A program made the position numbers and the translations under genes. A stretch of DNA of 64,000 nt from the NCBI RefSeq assembly GCF_902729425.1, contig NZ_LR746530.1:92166-156165 (forward strand). The letters are read 5' to 3'. Positions 1 through 14,100 of this stretch are shown one piece after another. A model generated the notes under the pieces. The model ran no database searches and was not told the origin of the DNA. It was given only the letters and a program-made list of their open reading frames with translations. The DNA comes from Magnetospirillum sp. SS-4. GTDB taxonomy: Bacteria; Pseudomonadota; Alphaproteobacteria; Rhodospirillales; Magnetospirillaceae. Position 1 is the first letter of the stretch; every line of letters begins with the position of its first letter.

Positions 1-1
1 C

Positions 2-2190
2 AACGCCCAGGCGGTGCTGACCCACTACAACGCCAACAATGACCCCGATTTCGCCGGAACCCTGACCGAGTTCCTCGCCAGCGCCGGGTTCGAGGCCGCC
101 GCCCTCGCCGCGCGGACCGCCGGCGCCATCACCACCGCCTGGGAAACGGCGCTGAACGGCATCGCCGCCGCCTATGATTCCATTATCGAGGCCGAGGGAA
201 CCCTGGCCGGCCTCGATACCCTGGCCGACACCGCCCTCGGCGATGCCCAGGCGGCGGCGACCCTTGCCGGCCAGAAGGCCGCCGACGCCACCGCCAACGC
301 CGATACCGCCGAGGCGCAGGACGCCATCGCCGACGCCACCAGCGACGACGGCGTCGCCGCCACCGCCGCCGCCACCGCCGCCGCCGCCGCCAAGGACGCC
401 GCCGACGCCGCCTTCGCCGCCCGAACCCAGGTCGCCATCGCCGCCGCCAAGGTCTCGACCGTCGCCAACCTGCAAACCCAGATCGGCGCCGACGTCTCCG
501 ACGCCGCCACCCTGGTTTCGTCGGCGGTCAACAAGACCACCATCCTGGCCGCCATCACCAGCGCCACCGACTACCACGCCGCCGCCGACGCCAACCGGAC
601 GCTGGCCCAGGCCGACATCGCCACTATCGCCAGCGCCGTCGGCACCTCGGGCGACGCCAACACCGCCGCCGGCAGGCTGGCGACCCTGACCGCCCTTTAC
701 AACACCTGGGTGGTGAACCAGACCGCCGCCGCCTCGGCCGATCCCCAGACCCGCGCCCTGATCGATTCCGCCTACAAGCTGGCGGTGCAGGCCGACGGAG
801 TGATCCAGTCCGCCAGGACCAAGGCGGCCGATCTGTTCGACAAGACCGGCTCCGCCCTGGACGTGGAGGGCCAGCTGGCCGCCGCCCTGGCCGCCAAGAC
901 CGCCGCCGCCGCCGCCGCCACCGCGTCGGACGCCGTCAAGGCCGCCACCGACGCCAAGGCCGCCGCCGACCTGGTGGCGCAGTACACCGTGCTGATCGAT
1001 TCCGCCGCCGCCACCGCTACCGGCAATACCGGCGTCATCACCACCCAGCTAAGCAACGCCACCACGGCGGCCTCGGTGCTGACGGCGGCGACCAACACCA
1101 AGGTTCACGCCGACACCGCCGCCGCCCAGGCGGCCATCGCGGCGACGCAGGAAGCCATCGCGACGGCCAAGGCCGCCGAGGCCAAGGCCGAGGCCGCCCT
1201 GGCCGGCGACGCCGCCGCCAATGCCGCCAACGCCATCATCGCCGATCCCCTTGCCGACATTTCCGCCCTGATCAATTCGGCGGCAAGCCATGCCGCCCTG
1301 GCCCACGCCGCCGCCGTCGCCGCCAGCGCCGCCCAGGATGCGGCCAGCGCCGCCAGCGTCGCCGCCGATGCGGCCGCCGCCAGCGCCGCCACCGCCGCCA
1401 GCGGTCAGGCGGTGGGTTCGGCCGCCGCCAGGCTGGCGACCGCCGCCCAGACCTCGGCCACCGCCGCCCAGGCCTCGGACACCGCCGCCACCGCCGCCGA
1501 GACCGCCGCCATCGCCGCCGATTCCAAGGCGGCCGACGCCGCCGACGCCGCCGCCGACGCCGCCACCGACGCCACGGCGGCGCTGGCCAGGGCGATCGAC
1601 GCCATCGAGGGCGACATCGCCTCGCGGGCGCTGGCGTCCGAGGCCAACAAGACCATCGCCCAGGCTCAGGCCACCCTGGCGGCCAACACCTACGACGCGG
1701 CCGGGTCCACCGACGACGTCAAGGGACGCCTTGCCGCCGTCATTGCCGACATGCAGGACTGGTACAACGATCACCTGACCGATCTGGGAACCGCCACCCT
1801 GTCGACCCTGTCGACCCTGATCGGCAAGGCGGGGCAACTGGACGCCCTGGCCGCCGCCAGGGCCACCGCCGCCGACGCCGCCGCCCAGCTGGTGACCACC
1901 GCCGACGCCGCCATCGACCAGAACGTCATCGACATCGCCGCGCTATCGGCCGAGGCGACCCCCGACGCCGCCGACATGACGGCGGCCCAGGCCGAACGCG
2001 CCGACACCAACGCCCAGGCGCTGGTCGCCGCCAACCAGACCGCCATCGCCCAGGCGGCGACCCAGGCGGTGTTGCAGGTCCAGGCCAATGTGGGCGCCAT
2101 CGAGACCGGCTTCGCCAATTTCAAGTCGCAGGTCAGCGCCACCATCAAGGCCGCCAACGCCCAGGCGATCAAAACCGCCGAGACCGGCGC
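2..2190 (+). repeat. Ala-rich helical N-terminal region with ~350-aa internal repeats
   Basis: About 720 residues are dominated by Ala, Asp, Thr and Lys, with predicted long helices and many heptad-like AAxxA runs. Two similar segments can be aligned, one near 590-730 (ANRTLAQADIATIA, then GRLATLTALYNTW) and one near 1645-1800 (ANKTIAQAQATLAA, then GRLAAVIADMQDWYN). They lie about 1,055 bp apart, giving a repeat unit of roughly 350 residues. The first residues in the window (NAQAVLTHYNANND) look like the tail of another unit, so the array probably continues upstream. A stalk or coiled-coil function is inference. Confidence 0.6.
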
Positions 2191-5100
2191 GGCGCCGGTG
2201 GCGGCGGCCGATTCCGCCACCCTGAACGAGAATATCGGCCTTGCCACCAACAAGGTGACGGTCGGGGTGCTGTCCAACGACACCTATCTCGGCACCGCCA
2301 CGGTGTCGGCGATCAGCGGCGCCGCCAACGGCACCGTGGTGCTGAATTCCGACAACACCATCACCTATACGCCCAACAAGTATTTCTCGGGCACCGAGAC
2401 CATCACCTATACCCTGACCAACACGGCGACCCTCAACGTCGCCCAGAGCAAGGTCGAGGATTCCGACCCCGATTCGGTGACGCTCAACCGGGTGTTCACC
2501 ACCACCGGCACCCTGACGGTGACGGTCAACCACGTCAACGTGGCGCCGACCATCACCAACCTGACGGTGGTGGGGCTGGAGAACACCTCCGGCTCGCAAA
2601 GCGTCGCCTTCACCGCCAGCAGCTTCACCAACGCCTATACCGACCTGAACGGCCAGGCGCTGTCCAAGGTGATGATCTCGACCCTGACCGCCCACGGCAC
2701 CTTGCTGCTGAACGGAACGGCGGTCACCCTGAACCAGGAGATCAGCGCCGCCCAGCTGGGCAACCTGACCTATCGGCCGAACCAGTACTACAACGGCATC
2801 GACACCTTCCAGTGGAAGGCCTCGGACGGCGAACTGTATTCCAGCGCCGCCGCCACCGGCTCCATCAGCCTTCAGGCGGTGGTCACCGCGCCGACCGTCA
2901 CCACCGTCAGCGCCAGCGGCAACGAGAACACCACCGCCACGTTGCAGCAGGTTCCGCTGTCGATCACGGTGGCGGACGCCGACACCAGCGATTTCATCAA
3001 GTCGGTGGTGATCACCGGCGTGCCGGCCAATGTCAGCCTGTCGGCCGGCACCATGACCAGCTCCGGCACCTGGAGCCTGACCGCGGCGCAGCTGACCGAC
3101 CTGAAGCTGATTCCGGCCCAGAACTACAACGGCAGCTTCGATCTGACCGTCACCGCGACCTCGGCCGACCTGACCGACGTCAACAAGACCTCCAAGACCG
3201 TCAAGACCCTGCATGTGGACGTGGCGCCGGGGCTCAGCGCCCCCACCGTCGTCCTGTCGGCCGCCGGAACCGAGGCGTCGACCGGAATCGCCCATGCCGC
3301 ACCGATCGCCATCACCACCGCAGACACCGTCAACTCCATAAAGATTTCCGGCCTGCCCGCCGGCACCAGCCTGTCGCTGGGCACCACCGCCCTGACGGCG
3401 GTGGGCGGCACCTATACCCTGTCGGGCAGCAGCAACCTCGCCGCCCTGAACGACACCCTGGCGACGCTGAAGATCAACACCCCGGCCTATTTCAACGGTA
3501 CCGTCAGCCTGAACGTGGCGGTCCTGGTCAGCGACGGCGGCCTGAGCCAGACCTATGCCAGCGTCAAGCCGTTCGTCATCGCCCCAGTCGCCAGCGCCGC
3601 GACCCTGACCACGCCCACCGCCGCCGGCGCCGAAACCGCGCTTGGCGCCGTCATTCCGCTCAGCGTGTCGGCGGTGAACGCCGATACCTCGGACGATTCG
3701 CTGACCATCCGGATTTCCGGCCTGCCGGCCGGCGCCACGCTTTCGGCCGGCACGCTGTCGGGGGGCACCTACACCCTGACTCCGGCCCAGCTGAGCGGCC
3801 TCGCCATGCAGGTGCCGGCCTATTTCAACGGACCGGTCGACCTGACGGTGCAGGCCGTCACCGTCGACGGCGCCTCGACCCAGACCGCCACCTCCACCTT
3901 GCATGTGGACGTCGCCAACACGGCAAGCCTGCCCACCATCACCGCCCCGGCGGCGTCCGGCAATCAGGACGGCGACATCGCCCTGTCGCTGTCGGTGGCC
4001 AATCCCGACACCTCCGACACGGTGGCGGTCAAGATCTTCGGCCTGCCGGCCGGCGCCACCTTGTCGGCGGGAACCCTGTCGGACGGCACCTATACCCTGA
4101 CCCCGGCGCAGCTGTCGGGGCTGTCGCTCACCCCGGCCGCCGGCTATTACGGCTCGTCCACCCTGACCGTCCAGGCGATTTCCACCGACGGCAGCGCCAG
4201 CCAGACCGCCACCTCGCCGCTGCTGCTGGAGGTGCTGCACCCCAACGAGGCGCCATCGATCAGCGTCGGCGGCAGTTTCAGCGTCGGCGAGGACAGTCCC
4301 TCCTCGCTGTCGGGCCTGTCCATGTCCGATCCGGATTCCCTGCCGACCGACGATGTCCTGGTCACCCTGACGGTGGAGCACGGGGTCCTGACCCTGTCCA
4401 CCACCGGCCTGACCTTCACCGTCGGCGACGGCGCCGGCGACGCCACCATGACCTTCACCGGCGCCAAGACCGCCGTCAACGACGCGCTGGCGACGCTGTC
4501 CTATCTGGGCAACCCGGATTTCAACGGCAGCGACCAGCTGACCGTCACCATCGACGACCTGGGTCATTTCGGCACCGGCGGCCCGCTCACCGCCACCGAG
4601 ACGCTCAGCTTCACCGTCGACGCCGTCAACGACGCCCCGGTCATGATCGGAGCATCGGTGCTCGACGTCGCCAACATCGCCACGGCGACCGATACCGCCA
4701 TGGCCACCGACGTCGATACCGGCGACACCGTCACCTATCATTTGTGGGACGGCAGCTCTCCGACCGGCAGCCTGGTCACCCTGCACGGCACCGTCACCAT
4801 CGATTCGGTCACCGGCGTCTATACCTATACCCCCGCCCCCGCCACCAGCGAGATGGAGGTCGGCGACAGCCAGGCCGATTCGTTCCAGGTGGTGGCGATG
4901 GACAGCCATTCCGAGCTTTCCAGCCCGGTCACCGTCAACGTGTCGATCACCGCCCCGGCCATCGGCACCGTCGGCGACGACACCTTCCACAGCGGCGCCG
5001 GCGACGACGTCATCAACGGCGGAGCCGGCTCCGACGCGGTGGTCTATGACGGCCAGATGGCGGATTACGCCATTTCCACCGATGCCGGCGGCACCCTGAC

Positions 5101-8100
5101 CGTCGCCGATGGCGGGGCCAACGACGGCACCGACAGCCTGACCGGCATCGAGACCCTGATCTTCGCCGACGGAACCCTGACGGTGGCCGGCGGCGCCGGA
5201 ACCCAGACCCTGCTGGGCGGCATCGGCGTCGAGCACGTCACCGGCGGCGGCGGCTTCGCCGTGATCGACCTGGGCGACGGCGACGACTCGCTGACCCTGG
5301 CGGGAGCCGACCTCGCCGGCCTCGCCACCCTGAGCGGCGGCCTCGGCGCCGACACCCTGACCCTGACCGGCCTGCCCGGCCTGGTGACGGATTCCGTCTT
5401 CGGCCAGACCTCGGGCTTCGAGACGGTGAAGCTGCCCGCCCTGGGCGGTCCGACCCTGTCGGTGGGAACGCAGGCGGGGCTGTCGGGCATCGGCACCATC
5501 GACACCTCGGCCGTCACCGGTCCGCTGACCCTGGCGGGCGGCGGCGACCCGGCCCTGGACATCACCCTGATCGGCGGCAGCGGCGATCTGGTCCTGCCGG
5601 CGGCGATGAGCGGCACCCTCACCCTGGTCGAGACCGGCGACACCCATGTGCTGGACGCCTCGGCGGTGCCGGATTCCGGATTCAAGGGCGCGCGGCAGAT
5701 CGGCGACGATCTGGCGCTGATCCTGTCGCCCGCCGCCGGCGGCGGCACCTTGGTGGTCCAGGACCAGTTCGCCGGCACCGGCACCGGCATCAGCCATGTC
5801 CACACCGGTTCCGAGAACGACCCCGACGAGACCTTCATCGGTTCGGTCGGGGGCCAGACCACCCTGACCGGCGGCACCGGCTCCGAGATATTCGTGTCCA
5901 ATCCCAACGTCGCCACCATGATCGGCGGCGGCGGCGACGACACCTTCTTCATCGCCGAGGCCGATCAGACCGTGATCGGCGACGCCGCCGCCCAGCATGG
6001 CGGCATCGTCGGCGGCGAGGTCAACTTCACCTTCGCCACCGGGCCGGTGGTGGGCGACAACCTCGGCGCCAGCTTCGCCGGGGTGACGACGACGATGGTC
6101 GATATCGACCACATCGTCGGATCGGCCTTCGACGACACCCTGAGCGGCGGCACCGGCTACGTCACGCTGGAGGGGGCGGGCGGCGACAACACCCTGAGCG
6201 GCGGCGGCACCACCACCGTCAGCTACCAGCACGCCATCGCCGGCATCGTCGCCAACCTGTCGGCCACCGACCTGACGGTGGGAACCATCACGGTCGCCTC
6301 GGGAACCGTGCTCAACGGCTTCGGCGGCACCGACAGCCTGACCGGCATCTACCGCATTCGCGGATCGGAAGCCGCCGACGTGATCAGGGGTGGCGATTCC
6401 GGCTTCCACGTCCTGGACGGCAGGGGCGGCGCCGATACCCTGATCGGCGGCGCCGGCGACACCCAGTTCCGGACCAGCCTGGGCGGCGGGGCCACCGTCA
6501 TCGGCGGCGCCGGCTTCAACTCGCTGGCCTTCGGCAATTACATGGGCGGCGCGGTGGGCGATGCCGCCTTCGCCAACGTCAGCGCCATCCAGACCCTGAG
6601 CCTTTACGGCAACGGCACCACCGCCACCGCCGCCTCGATCACCCTCGGCACCGCCTCGGCGGCGGCGGGAATCACCACCGTCGACGGCCAGGGCTGGACG
6701 GCGGGGGTCACCATCGACGCCTCGGCGCGGAGCAACGCCCTCACCTTGCGCGGCGGCGCCGGCGACGACACCCTGATCGGTGGAGCCGGCATCAACACGC
6801 TGGTCGGGATGAATGCCGGCAGCGGCGGCGAGATGGAGATGGGCAGCAGCGCCAATGCCGCCATCACCGTCAACGCCGCCGCCACCACCATCGTCGGCGC
6901 TGGCGGCATCGACGTGATTGTCGGCGCGTCCCAGGACATCGTCTTTTCCGACGGAACCGTCGCAATCCGGGGCGGCGGCGCCACCGTGACCGGCGGCGGC
7001 GGCAACGACCATCTGGTGGTGGGCGCCACCACGACCCGCGTCGAGGCCGGCTTCGGCGACGACGTCATCATGGCCGATGCCGGCGATCAGGTCTTCGCAT
7101 TCGACGCATCGCAGATCAACGCCCAGGACACCATCGCCGGCGGCAGCGGCGTCGACACCATCGCGCTGACCGGCTTCGCCATGCTCGACGACGACGCCTT
7201 CGCCAATGTGAGCGGGGTGGAAAGGCTGAGCCTGGATGCCGGGGCGACCCAGGCCGGACTGATCCTGGGGGCCGAGGCGCAGGCGGCCGGCATCGCCGCC
7301 GTCGACGCGGCGCTGACCACCGGTTCGGTGGCGGTGGACGCCTCGGCCATGTCGTCGGGAATCACCCTGATGGCCGGCAGCGGCGTCACCTCGCTGCTGG
7401 GCGGGGCGGGAACGGATCGCGTCCAGGTGCTGGCCGATCAGGCCGACGCGGCCCTGTCCAGCTTCTCGGGCGGATTCCAGGCCTCGTTCTCCGGGGCCTA
7501 CGCCACCGCCAGCCTGATGGCCGCCGGCGTCGAGGAACTGTACTTTGCCGACGGCAAGAGCCTGACCCTGGCGCACAACGCCGGCCTCGCCACCGTGATC
7601 GGCGGAACCGGCGACGACGTCATCCGGACCAATTGGGGCGTCAACGTCATCGACGCCGGCGCGGGCGGGTCCGACACCCTGATCAGTGGCGGCGGCAGCC
7701 CCGCCACCTTCCGCCTCCACGACGGGCTGGAATCCACCGACACCATCATCGGCGGCGTATCCTCCGGCGACGTGATCCAGCTTGGCGGCGGCGTCATCGC
7801 CGACGCCGCCTTCGCCAACGTCACCGGCATCGAGACCCTGTCCCTGACCGGGGCCGCCACCGTCACCCTGGGGGCCGAGGCCCAGGCCACCGGCATCATG
7901 ATGGTCGACGCCTCGGACTCCGTCGGCGGCGTCACCATCGACGTCGGTTCCGGCGGAACGCCGATCTTCGCCACCGGCGGGTCGGGCGACGACACCTTCA
8001 CCGGCGGCGTCGGCAACCACAGCTTCGACGGCGGCGACGGCATCGACACGGTGACGTATGGCGGCACGATGGCCGGATACCGCATCGGCGCCGTCAACGG

Positions 8101-11100
8101 CGTCCTGACGGTCGAGGATATCAATCCCGGCGACGGCGACGACGGCGTCGACACGCTTGCCAATGTCGAGCAACTGCTGTTCACCGACGGCACGCTGAGC
8201 GTCGCGATGGGCAATGGCAGCCTCGGCACTCTCACCGCCGCCGGGACGCTCGCCCTGGTCAATACCGTCACCACCAGTAATCAGGAAATGCCGCATGTGG
8301 CGGCGCTGAGCGGCGGCGGCTATGTCGTCACCTGGCGGAGTATCGCGCAGGACGGCGACAGCTGGGGCGTCTATGCCCAGCGCTACGATGCCGCCGGTGC
8401 TCCGGTGGGAGTCGAGACCCTGGTCAACACCACCACGGGGTCCGAGCAGTGGGGCGAGACCGTGGCCGGGCTGGCCGGTGGCGGCTTTGTCGTGTTGTGG
8501 CACAGCAACGGCCAGGACGGCAGCGACTGGGGTGTCTACGGCAAGGTGTTCGACGCGAACGGCGTCCCCAACGCCGCCGGCGAGTTCCTGGTCAACACCA
8601 CCACCACCGGCTTCCAGGCTTGGCCGGCGGTCACCGCCCTTGCCGATGGCGGTTTCATGGCGACCTGGGACGGCGGCAACCCCCGCCAGATCTACGGCAA
8701 GCGTTTCGATGCCGACAGTTCCATGGTGGTCGACGAGTTCCAGATTTCCACCAACACGGTCGCCGATCCGGTCGAGTCCCTGATCACGCTGCCTGGCGGC
8801 GACATGGTGGTCTTCTGGCACGCCGATGGCCAGGAAACCGGCGCAAGCCCCACGTCCGGCGTTTTCGCCCAGCGCTTCAGCCCATCCGGGGCCAAGGTGG
8901 GAAGCGTCTTCCAGGTCAACACCACCGAGGCCAGTGTCCAGCATGGCGCGGCGGCGCAGCCGCTGAGCGGCGGCGGCTTCGTGGCGATGTGGCACAGCGA
9001 CCAGCAGGACGGCGACAACTACGGGGTGATCGGGAGGGTTTACGATTCCTCCGGAGTGCCGGGGGCGGAATTCATCGTCAACACCACCACCGCCGGCTTC
9101 CAGGCCTACCCCGCTGTCACCGCCCTGCCCGATGGAGGCTTCCTGGCGGTGTGGGACGCCTATCCACCGGCCTCCACGGCGCACAACGTCTTCGGCCAGC
9201 GCTTCAGCGCGCTGGGCCAGAAGGTCGGAAGCGAGTTCCAGATCACCACCGACAACTTTACCGGCGAGCATCATCCGGTGATCACCACGCTGACCAACGG
9301 TGATGTGGTGGTGGCGTGGTATGCTCCTGACGCCGATCAGACCGGCATTTACACTCAGCGCTATACCTTAACCGGCGGTGTGGCGGATGGGGCCACCCTG
9401 ACCGGCGGCGACGGCGCGGACCAGATCAATGTCGGCAGCGGCATCGCCGCCATCGACGCCGGCATGGGCGACGACACCATCGCGCTGGCGGTGGGCGGCC
9501 TGACCTCGGCGCTTACCGTCAACGGCGGCAGCGGCGTCGACACCATCGCGCTGACCGGCTTCGCCATGCTCGACGACGCCGCCTTCGCCAATGTGAGCGG
9601 GCTGGAAAGGCTGAGCCTGGATTCCGGGGCGACCCAGGCCGGACTGATCCTGGGGGCCGAGGCGCAGGCGGCCGGCATCGTCGCCGTCGATGCGGCGTTG
9701 ACCACCGGTTCGGTGGCGGTGGACGCCTCGGCCATGTCGTCGGGAATCACCCTGATGGCCGGCGGCGGCGTCACCTCGCTGCTGGGCGGGGCGGGAACGG
9801 ATCGCGTCCAGGTGCTGGCCGATCAGGCCGACGCGACCCTGTCCAGCTTCTCGGGCGGATTCCAGGCCTCGTTCTCCGGGGCCTATGCCACCGCCAGCCT
9901 GATGGCCGCCGGCGTCGAGGAACTGTACTTCGCCGACGGCAAGAGCCTGACCCTGGCGCACAATGCCGGCCTCGCCACCGTGATCGGCGGAACCGGCGAC
10001 GACGTCATCCGGACCAATTGGGGCATCAACGTCATCGACGCCGGCGCGGGCGGGTCCGACACCCTGATCAGTGGCAGCGGCGGCCCCGCCACCTTCCGCC
10101 TCCACGACGGGCTGGAATCCACCGACACCGTCATCGGCGGCGCGTCCTCCGGCGACGTGATCCAGCTTGGCGGCGGCGTCATCGCCGACGCCGCCTTCGC
10201 CAACGTCACCGGCATCGAGACCCTGTCCCTGACCGGGGCCGCCACCGTCACCCTGGGCGCCGAGGCCCAGGCCGCCGGCATCGCCGTCATCGATACGGCC
10301 TTCAACAGCAGCGCGGTCACCATCAACGCCGCCGCCATGTCGAGCGGCATCACCATCTTCGACGGCGCCGGCAGCGACACCGTCATCGGCGGCAACTTCA
10401 TCCAGTTCAACATGCCCGGGCCGGCCGAGACGGTCACCGTGGCCGGCGGCACCGTCGCCATCAGCAGCGGCGGATCGGACGACCTGCTGTCCGGCGCCAA
10501 TGTCTGGCTCGACTATGGCGGCGGCGACCACCTGTCGGTCAACAGCAACGGCACCGAGATCATCGGCGCCGTCGCCGACGACAATCTGATCGTCGGGACG
10601 GGAGTGGCCTATGCCGACGGTAGTTTCGGCAACGACACCATCACCTTGCAAAACGGCGGCATGACCCTGGCGGTCGCCGGCGTCGAGACCCTGATCGGCG
10701 GCGACGGCAACGACGCCGTGACCCTGGCCGGCGAATTCTCGGGCGGCAGCATCGATCTGGGCGGCGGGATCGACACCCTGATCCTGACCAATCTGCCCGG
10801 CTCGACCGTGGCCGACGCCGCCTTCGCCGACGTTTCCGGGGTCGAGAGGCTGGCCCTGGCGGCGGGCGTGACCACCGCGACCATCGCCCTGGGGGCCGAG
10901 GCGCAGGCGGCCGGCATCGCCGCCGTCGACGCGGCGCTGACCACCGGTTCGGTGGCGGTGGACGCCTCGGCCATGTCGTCGGGAATCACCCTGATGGCCG
11001 GCAGCGGCGTCACCTCGCTGCTGGGCGGGGCGGGAATGGATCGCGTCCAGGTGCTGGCCGATCAGGCCGACGCGACCCTGTCCAGCTTCTCGGGCGGATT

Positions 11101-14100
11101 CCAGGCCTCGTTCTCCGGGGCCTACGCCACCGCCAGCCTGATGGCCGCCGACGTCGAGGAGCTTTACTTCGCCGACGGCAAGAGCCTGACCCTGGCGCAC
11201 AATGCCGGCCTCGCCACCGTGATCGGCGGAACCGGCGACGACGTCATCCGGACCAATTGGGGCATCAACGTCATCGACGCCGGCGCGGGCGGGTCCGACA
11301 CCCTGATCGGTAGCGGCGGCCCCACCACCTTCCGCCTCCACGACGGGCTGGAATCCACCGACACCATCATCGGCGGCGTATCCTCCGGCGACGTGATCCA
11401 GCTTAGCGGCGGCGTCATCGCCGACACCGCCTTCGCCAACGTCACCGGCATCGAGACCCTGTCCCTGACCGGGGCCGCCACCGTCACCCTGGGCGCCGAG
11501 GCCCAGGCCGCCGGCATCGCGCTGGTCGACGCCTCGGACTCCGTCGGGGCGGTGAACGTCAACCATGCCGGCGGTGGCCCCGGCATCCAGATCAGGGGTG
11601 GCAGCGCCAACGACATCCTGGTCGGCAACGGCGTCGCCATGGATGACGCCAGCCCGTATTTCCCGGATTTCCTCGACCTGTCGGCGGCGACCGGGGCGGT
11701 CACCGCCGACCTGACCGCCGGCAGCGCCAGCGGTTCGGGAATCGGCGCCGACAGCGTTAGCGGCTTCCACGCCGTCATCGCCGGCTGGTACGGCAACACC
11801 CTGACCGGCAGCGCCGCCGGCGATCTGTTCTGGACGACCCATCTCGCTAGCCTGGGAACCGGCGACACCATCCACGGCGGCACCGGCGCCGACGCCTTGC
11901 AGGTCAACGCCACCACCGATCTGCGCGGCGCGACGATCGACGGCATCGAGATGATCACCGCCGGGGCCAGCCAGGGGTTGAACCTGACGGTCAACCTGTC
12001 GCAACTTTCAGCCATGGCCGCCTCGGCCCTGACCGAGGGCACCGGCGTCCTCGGCATCGATTTCGGTCTGGATGCGGCGCCGACCTCGCTGACCATCGCG
12101 GTGGACGGCTCCGGCAGCCTGACCGACATCCTCAACACCAGCTCTCCCCAGCTTTACAACCTTGACCGCGTGATCCTCGACGCCTCGGCCCTGACCACCG
12201 GCCAGACCCTGGGCGAGGGGATCAACACCGTCACCACCATCCTGGGCGGCAGCGGCAACGACACCATCAGCGTCCATGCCGGCGTGGTCCATGACGGCTG
12301 GATACTCGACGGCGGCGGCGGCTCCGACACGGTCCTTGTCGCCGATGGCGGTCTGGTCGACCTGACCCAGGCCACTCTGAACGGCGTCGAGACCATCGCC
12401 ATCCAGGCGGGCAACAGCGCCGCCACGGTGGCGCTGACCCTGGGCCAGGCCGCCGGCGTCACCCTGGACGGCGGGAACACCGATTCGGCGCTGACCGTGG
12501 ACCTGCGGCTGGCCGACGGCGGCGCGACATTCGATGCCGCCACCCTTGCCCTGGTCAATTGGGGGGCCGAGGACGCGCTGCGCATCACCGGCGGCGGCGG
12601 CGACGACACCATCACCGGCGGTTCGGGCAACGACGTCTTCGGAATCAGCGGAGGAGCCGACACCATCGATGGCGGCGGCGGCGATGACCTGCTGGACCTC
12701 TATGGCCTGTCGGGAGGAGCCACCGTCAACCTTGCCTCCGGCACGGTGATGTCCAGCCTGGGCACCACGGCCGTTTCCTCGGTGGAGCGGGTGGCCGACA
12801 GCGCCGATGTGGACACCTTGATCGGCGGTTTCGGGGCCGATGTCTTCCAGTTGCACGGCGGCGTCCACGAGGCCGACGTGATCGACGGCGGCAGCGGCGG
12901 CGACACCATCTGGCTGAGCCAGGGCGCCGACCTGCGGGCGGCAAGCATCGCCAGCATCGAGACCCTGGCGGTGAACGGCTCGTATTCCACCGTCACCCTC
13001 GGCAAGGACCAGTTCGGCACCGGCCTGTCCAGCGCCCTTCAGCTTACCGGCACCGGCATCGGCAGCCGGCTGGAGGTCGAGGTGCTGACCGCCGGCTTCG
13101 ACGCCTCGGGCTTCACCTTCGCCAACTGGACCGACCTGAGCGACTGGAGCACGTCCAACGGCAATTCCGTCAAGCTGAACGCCGCCTCGGCCAGCGGCCT
13201 GGTGACGCTGACCGGCAGCAGCGGCGCCGATTACCTGCTGGGCTCGGGCTATGCCGACACCCTGACCGGCGGCGCCGGAGCCGACAAGATGGATGGCGGC
13301 GGCGGCAACGACGTCTTCCAGCTGTTCGCCAACGACGCCCAGGCCGGCGAGACCATCATCGGCGGCGGCGGCCTCGACACCATCAGGCTGATGGGCGGCA
13401 ACGACCTGCGCGGCGTCGGCTTCACCGACGTCGAGACGCTGAGCCTGAACGGCTATTCCGCCATGATCCGGGCCGACCAGATTCCGTCGGGCTCGGTGCT
13501 TTCGGTGGTGGCCGGGACCGGCAACGAGACCTTGTACGTCTACGGCGACGACAGCGTCGGCACCGATTTCCGGACGGTCATCGGCAATCTCAGCCTGTCC
13601 GGCTTCGCCATCGGCGACCGGGTCTCGTTCATCGGCGGCAGCGGCGACGACGTCCTCAAATCGACCATGGTGATCGATGCCCTGGACGGCGGCGAGGGCA
13701 ACGACACCCTGATCGCCACCTCCGGCGCCGACACCTTCCTCGGCGGCGGCGGCGACGACCTGTTCGACTTCACCACCAGCGGCCTCAACCTGGGAGTCGG
13801 CACCACCATCAGCGGCGGCGACGGTTTCGACACGTTGCAGGCCAACGGCAACGGCGCCAACGGGAGCAGCAACTACAGCTTCTACAGCAACTCGATCTCG
13901 ATCAGCGGCATCGAGCGCATCGTCGTCCGCGACACCCAATACACCTTCAACTCCGCCGATTTCAACGGCCAGGCCGTCGAGTTCCAGGGCCTGGGCGCCC
14001 TGGGCACCGCCTCGGCCCAGCTGGTGTTCAAGATGACCGGCGGCGCCAGCGCCGATCTGTCGCAACTGACCTTCGGCGGCACCATTCCGGTTTCCGTCAC

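Noticed and set aside
1943-9274. A 2,443-codon open frame on the minus strand under the giant gene
   Set aside because: It is antisense to clear RTX and cadherin-like coding sequence. Its composition (Gly, Asp, Ala, His, Gln) is what the complement of GCC/GGC/ACC-rich codons produces, and it contains no recognisable domain.
7138-11549. Possible CRISPR or transposon from the dense repeats
   Set aside because: The repeats are hundreds of bases long, in frame and protein-coding, without unique spacers, terminal inverted repeats or a transposase.
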